Shown here piece after piece: positions 58,404 through 64,000 of a DNA stretch of 64,000 nucleotides. The stretch covers positions 8,680,752-8,744,751 of the forward strand of contig NC_023755.2 of NCBI RefSeq assembly GCF_000499845.2, written 5' to 3'. This DNA comes from Phaseolus vulgaris. Taxonomy: Eukaryota > Streptophyta > Magnoliopsida > Fabales > Fabaceae. Position 1 is the first letter of the stretch. The number at the start of each line of letters is the position of its first letter. A program made the position numbers and the translations under genes. Below the pieces are notes generated by a model, which saw nothing but the letters and a program-made list of their open reading frames with translations, had not been told where the DNA came from and did no database searches.

Positions 58404-60202
58404 CATATGCTCACTTGGGAGCTCTCTCACCTACAATCTCATCTCCTCCAGTGTAAAATACACGATCATCATAGATAAAGAAAATAGAACACAACAAACA
58501 ACAAGGTAAGCTAGCTATTAAATTTTTTTCTATATAATTTGAATTTCAATTAACTAACATAAACTCATCAACTCTTATATATTTTCTCAAAAGTCATCAA
58601 GTGTTTATCATAATTCATCATTCACATTACTCATGTCAGACTTCAACTGACCAACTTACTCAGACACTCGACTCTACTTTCAGAAGACTCGTGCATTGAC
58701 TTCGACTCAGGGATCTGCACCTTTCATATTATCTCACTGTGAAATCCACACAGTTAAGCGCATAAATAATATCAATATCATATCACCTAGTATGACAAGG
58801 TTAATTCATATGACTTGAAAGACTATATTATATTTCTAATCGCAGACAAAATCATATGAATGTTCTTCGACTTTGAACACCTGATAATCTTCATCTATAT
58901 GATTCTAATATATTAAGAGAATCAGGATGTCTCCTTCTAGACCAATCCCTAGTCTATGCACCTCCTAAAAAATCTTAACACAATGTTGATTAAGATTCAT
59001 GTTCCACATCTCACAATATCCAAAATCACACAATTAAATCATACTAAAGCTTAGAATTTCAAAACACACAAAAATTCATCAATGAATCACATAAATCACA
59101 TCAGAGAATGGGCTCGCTTGAGCGAAAATCAACCTGAAAGTACCCCATAATCCACCCTATTTTCACTTGAGCGGGATCTCCTTTCGCTTGAACAAAAATG
59201 GACCAGAGAACACCTTAGTTTTTACCCAATTCTCGTTTGAGCAAGAATCTTTTTGTTTGAGCGAGAATCTTCTTGCCTAAGCGAGATATGCAAAAAACAG
59301 TTCGTAAAATATGATCTATTTCACATTTTCACCCAAAAATTTCCATTCAAACTGTTATGTTATGAAAGATACCAAATCAAACTAATAAATTCCTTGGTAG
59401 AGTTTGATACTTACTCTAATATAGCTACTTTATAAATCTAAAATACCAAATATCCAATATCTCTAAATCAAAATCAAACAACCAATACTCATCAAACATT
59501 ACCCTTTAAGTAATTCATCTAACTATTAAAATAAATTAATTTACTTATTCAAGTAAAAAACAATATAATTCTAATATCAATCAAATTCTAATATACTAAA
59601 AAACAACCAATCCTGTAAGAAATTTGGAACTGGTGACCACGCCACCCCCACATCTAGGTCTTCTTGCCTAGGGTTCTGTTGAAAAGAAAAAAACTAGTTT
59701 CCCTTACATGAGTTTTAGTAGGTGCTCATTAAGAGTTCCAATCAAGGGTAGCTTAACCTGCACCATAAAGTCCCGATAAAAAATCTAACTACATCACTAG
59801 GACTCTGAGTTAACAGAGACTAATCCTAAAACTAAAAGAGTCACATGCAAGGGCTTATTCTAGAGGCAAACCTAACCATATTAAAACAAACTTAAAGGAA
59901 AAAGGAGCACAAGTGAACTTACTATGTATAAAAGTATGATTTGGCAGTCTTGTAGTATTCACTGCGAGGAATCCAATGGAAGACTTTGATCGTCATCCTG
60001 ATGATAGAGATGTTAAAAAAGGTAGAGAGAAGGCAGAGGAAGGAAATAGGAAAAGTTTAGAGAGATGGTTGTTCTTTTAAAATGAAACTTGAATAACTTA
60101 TTTTTCTATTTATATAGTTTCTTTTTTACTTTAATAATAAAATATTCAGGGGTCATTTAAATATATCACTTCTACTCTAAAGTTGTTTTCTGGGTCCTTA
60201 CA
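58197..60202 (-). mobile_element. 5' LTR of the minus-strand gypsy copy (2006 bp)
   Basis: On the minus strand it starts TGTAAGGACC at 60202 and ends GGAATGTTACA at 58197, followed by the PBS. It is homologous to 36669-38572; for example AAGTTTCATTTTAAA and the TATATAAATAG box (about 60108-60118) are shared. A (TA)n run (58357-58401) lies near its end. CGCTTGAGCGA-like palindromic motifs occur at 59110-59290. Confidence 0.92.
58357..58401. repeat. (TA)22 microsatellite
   Basis: Uninterrupted TA run of about 45 bp inside the gypsy LTR. Confidence 0.95.
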
Positions 60203-60204
60203 TA

Positions 60205-60570
60205 GGGCTTATTCTAAGTTCTTTGGTTCTACTTTATACACCAAAGCCATGATAGCTCCGTCTTAAACAAATTGGTTTTGATGTCATCATTTCTCTTACG
60301 CAATATTTGATTTAAGAATGAGATGAAGAATTCTTCTAAAGCCTCTTTAGGGTCTAATTCAAATTATCTAGCTTAAATGAATCTTCGTCTGATGCCATCG
60401 TATGTCTTATCCTTTCTTTGTGTCTATTGGCGTTCTTTCATCCAACGCCTTGATCTAAAGATTTTCAAAATCTTATTAAGATCTAATATTTACCTATCAG
60501 TTTTGGCAAAATTGTCAAATTTGACATTTATGATTTCTTTAACAACCAAAGTACGAGACGATCCTTGGTG
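60205..60570. other. Probable decayed retroelement sequence, unassigned
   Basis: No conserved domain could be read with confidence. It lies between the gypsy LTR and the LTR-like block from 60570. Confidence 0.35.
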
Positions 60571-60999
60571 TTTGTCATAATCGGGTCATGACAAGACGGT
60601 GAAAACAAAAAAAAAATAAAAGAGTCGCCACCATAGTTTATCAAGGAAAATTACGAAAAAACCTTTGAAACAAAATGGTCTTGAAAACAGATTTAGGTCC
60701 TAAAGTTGGTTACACGTAGCGAAGGTGTTAATACCCTACAATGTTTGTCCTAAGATGAATACCATTAATTAAATGTGTAAAACGAATATGATTTTTAAAA
60801 TGTTTATTTTTTTTTCAAAAATGAAAGAAAAATGCATACAAAATAACAAAGAAAGTATTTTTGAAATCTTTTTCATTTGGCCCCAACAAGGATTGACATT
60901 GCTCTTACATATTTTCATTTATAATGGAAAATCAATATTAATGTAGTTATTTATGTAAAAACTGTTTGATTGTGTAGATATTTTTAATTTTTGAAGCTT

Positions 61000-61000
<1 letters not shown>
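60570..61000 (+). mobile_element. LTR fragment of Tat/Ogre type
   Basis: GAGTCGCCACCATAGTTTAT at 60622, GGTTACACGTAGCGAAGGTG (about 60709) and TTAATACCCTACAATG (60729) follow a pattern familiar from LTRs of Tat/Ogre gypsy elements in plants (GAGTCGCCACC ... GGTTACGCG...GGAAGGTATTAGCACCC). Ends were not found. The assignment is by pattern memory. Confidence 0.5.

Positions 61001-61001
<1 letters not shown>

Positions 61002-61033
<32 letters not shown>
61002..61033. repeat. (AT)n microsatellite
   Basis: AT dinucleotide run of about 32 bp. Confidence 0.95.
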
Positions 61034-61037
<4 letters not shown>

Positions 61038-62200
61038 CTTTTTTGTTTTTCATAATTCATGATGATTAGAGCATAAGATAAGATAGTGCAAATACATGGA
61101 TACTATAGTGTAAATTTTATTTATGAAACAAATATTTTAAATTTTTACTTAAATAAGAATATAAAATATAAAATAAGATGATGTGTGTGATTATAGTAAA
61201 AAAAATTATTTTTTATTCATAATTTGTTCTATGATATCAGTTTTATTCTTAAATAATTAAATATGTGATGTAGGGTGATACATATATACCTAAAAAGTCT
61301 TTAATATAAGAGTAATATACAATTATATTAAAGAATCTATGCCGACCAAAAGGAGCTAAACATATTTACTTTTAAACAACCATGACTTGACTGGTGGTAG
61401 GAATAACAAAAATAAAAGGACTCAAAAGCGAATGGGGCCTAAATAAAAAAAAAAAATATTCTTTGAAACGAACATACAAATACATAAAATAAGGATAGAT
61501 ATGCCATACATGCACATAATTGGCACAAAAGGGTCATAGAAAGAGAGAAGGAAACCGCGTGTATGGTGGCCCCACCTACATATCCTCTCATGCAAACCCA
61601 ATAAACACCTTAACAAAATCAATTCCTCCCAATTTTATATTTATTCCACCAATAAACATAAATGGAAAACATGGCCCACCCAAATATTAACAAATATCAA
61701 TCAAAATATAATTTTTTAAAAAAGTTTGTTACTTTCAGAATTAATCAAATACACCGTTTATAACTTTTCAATTTTTTTTGTATATATTTCATATTTTTAT
61801 AAAATAAATCTTGATATATTAACAATCTAATAGTTAATGGCTCTATAATACAACTTTAAAATAGTAGAAGAGAAATAATATTTATTAAAATATAAATTTA
61901 GAAAACTTTAAAAAAATTATAAAATGATGTCTTTTATGGCATTTATCAAGGTAACATTACTTTTCAATATGCTCAAAACTTAACTGCAGGAGTTAAACAA
62001 AAGGAAAAAAAGAAGAAGCAAACAAGCAAACAGGTGCAGCAAAAGAACAAGTTATAAGCTCGATATGCATGAATGAACAGCTTCCAAACAATTTTGTCAA
62101 ACACATTCTTCAACAACTGTTTCCATATAAAATCTGAAAAGTTCCCCGCCTCTGTCAATGCTTCCAAATACTAGTCAATTCTAGCAGTGGGAGAGATGCC
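61034..62200. other. Intergenic DNA
   Basis: AT-rich. A 64-codon minus-strand frame at 61973-62167 (MEALTEAGNFSDF...) is not recognised; its second half is a hydrophobic, cysteine-rich stretch and it may be chance. Confidence 0.45.
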
Positions 62201-62345
62201 CTTGCTGGTTGAACGTGTTATTCTCACTGGAGAGCGCCGGAGTTAGGAGGGTGGCTCTAACGTCTTCGTGGATAGGAGGGTGGCTTCGCCGGAGAGAATG
62301 GTGGAGGGTTGATGGAGTTACCGGTGATGGAGGCGAAGGTAGTTA
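62201..62345. other. GC-richer island with GCCGGAG motifs
   Basis: Short block with two CGCCGGAG motifs and two copies of TAGGAGGGTGGCT (62242 and 62272). It differs in composition from its surroundings. It may be a gene or transposon fragment; no frame was recognised. Confidence 0.4.
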
Positions 62346-62939
62346 ACTTACCTCATATCTTTTACAATATTCCCGCACAACATGTATCAACACATTTCAC
62401 GAGGACAAACAAAAATTGCAATGAATGAAGAAAACGAATAGCAAAAGAAGGACTATAACGTTAGAGATGCAACTTATAAATCGCTACAAACCTAATGAAA
62501 GTAACGAGTCTCAACTTATAAGTTAGGTATAAGTTAGGAGTCTCACTTCATAAGTTAAATTTACTTCGAATGGTACGATCCCACCAGAAGGCGATCTCGT
62601 AGTTCTTAGTCCGTGAAAATACACTGTGAAGGTTGAATTAAGTTTAAAATTGTTAAGTATAACTATAAGAGATATTTTAATAAAAATTTATTGGGAGATA
62701 ATGGTATTTCATGATGAGCGGGTAAAAAAACTTAACTCATGCATAAGGGAACCAACATGCTCATCATATCTCATAAAACAAACTTCAAATAAGGCTATGA
62801 AAGTAAGCCTACCTTCCAATGTACTTCCTCACTAATACTTTTGTTCTCCCTTTTTTTTCAGTTATGTTCTTCGTGTAATGTGTGTGATGCGTGTATATGG
62901 TGTAATAATTAAAGTTTTAAAACATGAACAAAGTTGATT

Positions 62940-63400
62940 TTCTAAAGTGAGAGTTATCACTATACGTAAGAATTTATCCGCGGTGTATTACACAAGTTCT
63001 CCATATACAACAAGATTTTTTTGGATAATACTGAGGATATCAGAACCAACAAGCAACTCTTTAAAGAGTAAAAATCCAAGATATCGAAAATAGAGGAAAA
63101 GAGAAGAGCTAAAAAAATTATATTTTGCAGAGAACTAGATAAGAGAAAAATAGAGAAACTTAGATGATGTGTTTTGGAGCAGTCTCGTGCCTCTATTTAT
63201 AAGCAAAGGGAAACCTCAAATCTACAGAAAAGGAGAAAAACGGAAGTTGTTCTACAAGATTAGAAGTGTTGCCGAAAAGCTTGTTGGAAAAGGAGAAGAC
63301 GCCCTTTGCAGAAGATTGATCGTGGTGACATCAAATCTGGAAGCACCCGAGACAGTTTTTGACTTATGAAGAAAAAGGAACCAACTGTTTGACATTTCTG
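62940..63400 (-). mobile_element. Possible LTR fragment
   Basis: On the minus strand CTTATAAATAGAGGCACGAG (about 63188-63207) looks like an LTR promoter with TATA box, followed by about 200 bp of untranslated-like sequence. No ends, PBS or coding domain were found. Confidence 0.3.
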
Positions 63401-63464
63401 CTACCTAAGGTTATCAAACCCTAGGGTTAACTTGTAAACCCTTACGTGTTTAAGGGTCTGTTGA

Positions 63465-63800
63465 AGGGTCACGAGTCGACTCGGGAGTAAACTCATTTTT
63501 TAGTCAACCCGGTGCAGTCTCGGTCAGCCTTGGTCAAACTCGATGAACTCGCAAGTTCAAGGCCGAGTCACCGAGTTGTGAAAAAAAGACCCAAAACGGT
63601 GTGTTCCATTTTTCACATTCACGTTGCAATCTTCCTCACTGTCGCCACACTAGCATCCTTCTCGCACCGCGTCACTCACCGTGCATCCACGTTGCACCGT
63701 GCCGCTCACCACGCATCGTCGTCGCGCACCGTGCATTCTCGCCACACATCGTCATTGCGCATCCTCGCTGTTGCGCCGTTCGGGAAGCACCGTAGGTATG
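63465..63800. repeat. GC-rich repeat tract, CGAGTC and CACCGTGCATC motifs
   Basis: First part: CGAGTCGACTCGG, CCGAGTCACCGAG and similar short inverted motifs. Second part (63660-63790): repeated CGCACCGTGCAT, CACCACGCATCG and similar units, giving frames rich in His, Arg, Ser and Thr that are not likely to be protein. It might be the terminal part of a DNA transposon extending beyond the window. Confidence 0.5.
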
Positions 63801-63869
63801 TGTTGCTGCTATGGGTCATGGAACTTAGGTTTTAAGTTTGGGAAATTAGGTTAGATTGGGTCTAGGGTT

Positions 63870-63960
63870 AGGGATTTTTAAATTGGATTGGGGCTTTTTA
63901 AATTGGGTTGGGGCTTTTAAATTGGGTTGAGACTTTTTAGCTGATTGGGTTTAGGGTTAT
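63870..63960 (+). repeat. ~21-bp tandem repeat
   Basis: TTTTAAATTGGRTTGGGGC occurs about three times in a row (63876, 63897, 63917), and a TTTAGGGTT telomere-like heptamer follows at 63950. The window ends shortly after. Confidence 0.8.
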
Positions 63961-64000
63961 TTTAGGTTAGGTTTGGGAACTTTTGGACAAATGGGGGATT

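Noticed and set aside
58160..58414. 84-codon minus-strand frame with Tyr-Ile repeats
   Set aside because: Translation of the (TA)n microsatellite in the gypsy LTR.
63512..63835. Plus-strand 107-codon His/Arg/Ser-rich frame
   Set aside because: Produced by short GC-rich repeats (CACCGTGCATC-like); no domain and an overlapping frame is equally open.

Overview
This is a 64 kb stretch of plant nuclear DNA. It is AT-rich, has canonical GT-AG introns and is dominated by LTR retrotransposons. The gibberellin 2-oxidase gene and the style of the repeats suggest a legume, perhaps Phaseolus or Vigna. That placement is inference from general familiarity with such sequences; no search was run. There is no prokaryotic, plasmid or CRISPR content, and no tRNA or rRNA gene was seen.

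Two intact protein-coding genes can be supported, both on the minus strand. One is a seven-exon YJU2/CWC16 splicing-factor gene (13620-17406, 323 aa). The other is a three-exon gibberellin 2-oxidase gene (45419-46946, 327 aa) with a TATA box at 47101-47108. All exon phases of both genes close exactly.

Almost everything else is mobile DNA in layers. From 1 to 13 kb: a 36-bp minisatellite, LTR-like sequence in two inverted orientations around a 189-bp tandem array, a solo LTR (5996-7212), unidentified broken ORFs (7.9-10.8 kb) and a decayed minus-strand Ty1/copia element with its PBS (11.1-13.3 kb). A second, 3'-end copia relic sits inside a YJU2 intron. From 17.7 to 20.7 kb: AT-rich DNA with a duplicated ~450-bp unit and an element with TAAACTAGCA ends. 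From 21.4 to 26.0 kb: an almost complete copia element with LTRs, PBS, PPT and target-site duplication (TSD), broken by three in-frame stops and one frameshift. From 27 to 30.3 kb: a decayed Tat-like gypsy element carrying a nested solo LTR. From 32.9 to 38.6 kb: a chromovirus-type gypsy pol with its 3' LTR, joined directly to a LINE (38.6-41.7 kb). From 50.3 to 60.2 kb: a second copy of the same gypsy family in opposite orientation, split by at least three later insertions, two of which are solo LTRs with target-site duplications.

The strongest structural result is a set of five solo LTRs placed to within a few bases by TG...CA ends and 5-bp TSDs, three of them nested in identifiable older elements. 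No new multi-gene system was found. The points most worth a second look are the nesting history, a YJU2-exon-like fragment in the neighbouring copia element, identical Asp-to-Asn changes in the reverse-transcriptase catalytic motifs of two unrelated elements, a recurring AT-rich foldback family, and the unidentified ORFs at 7.9-10.1 kb.
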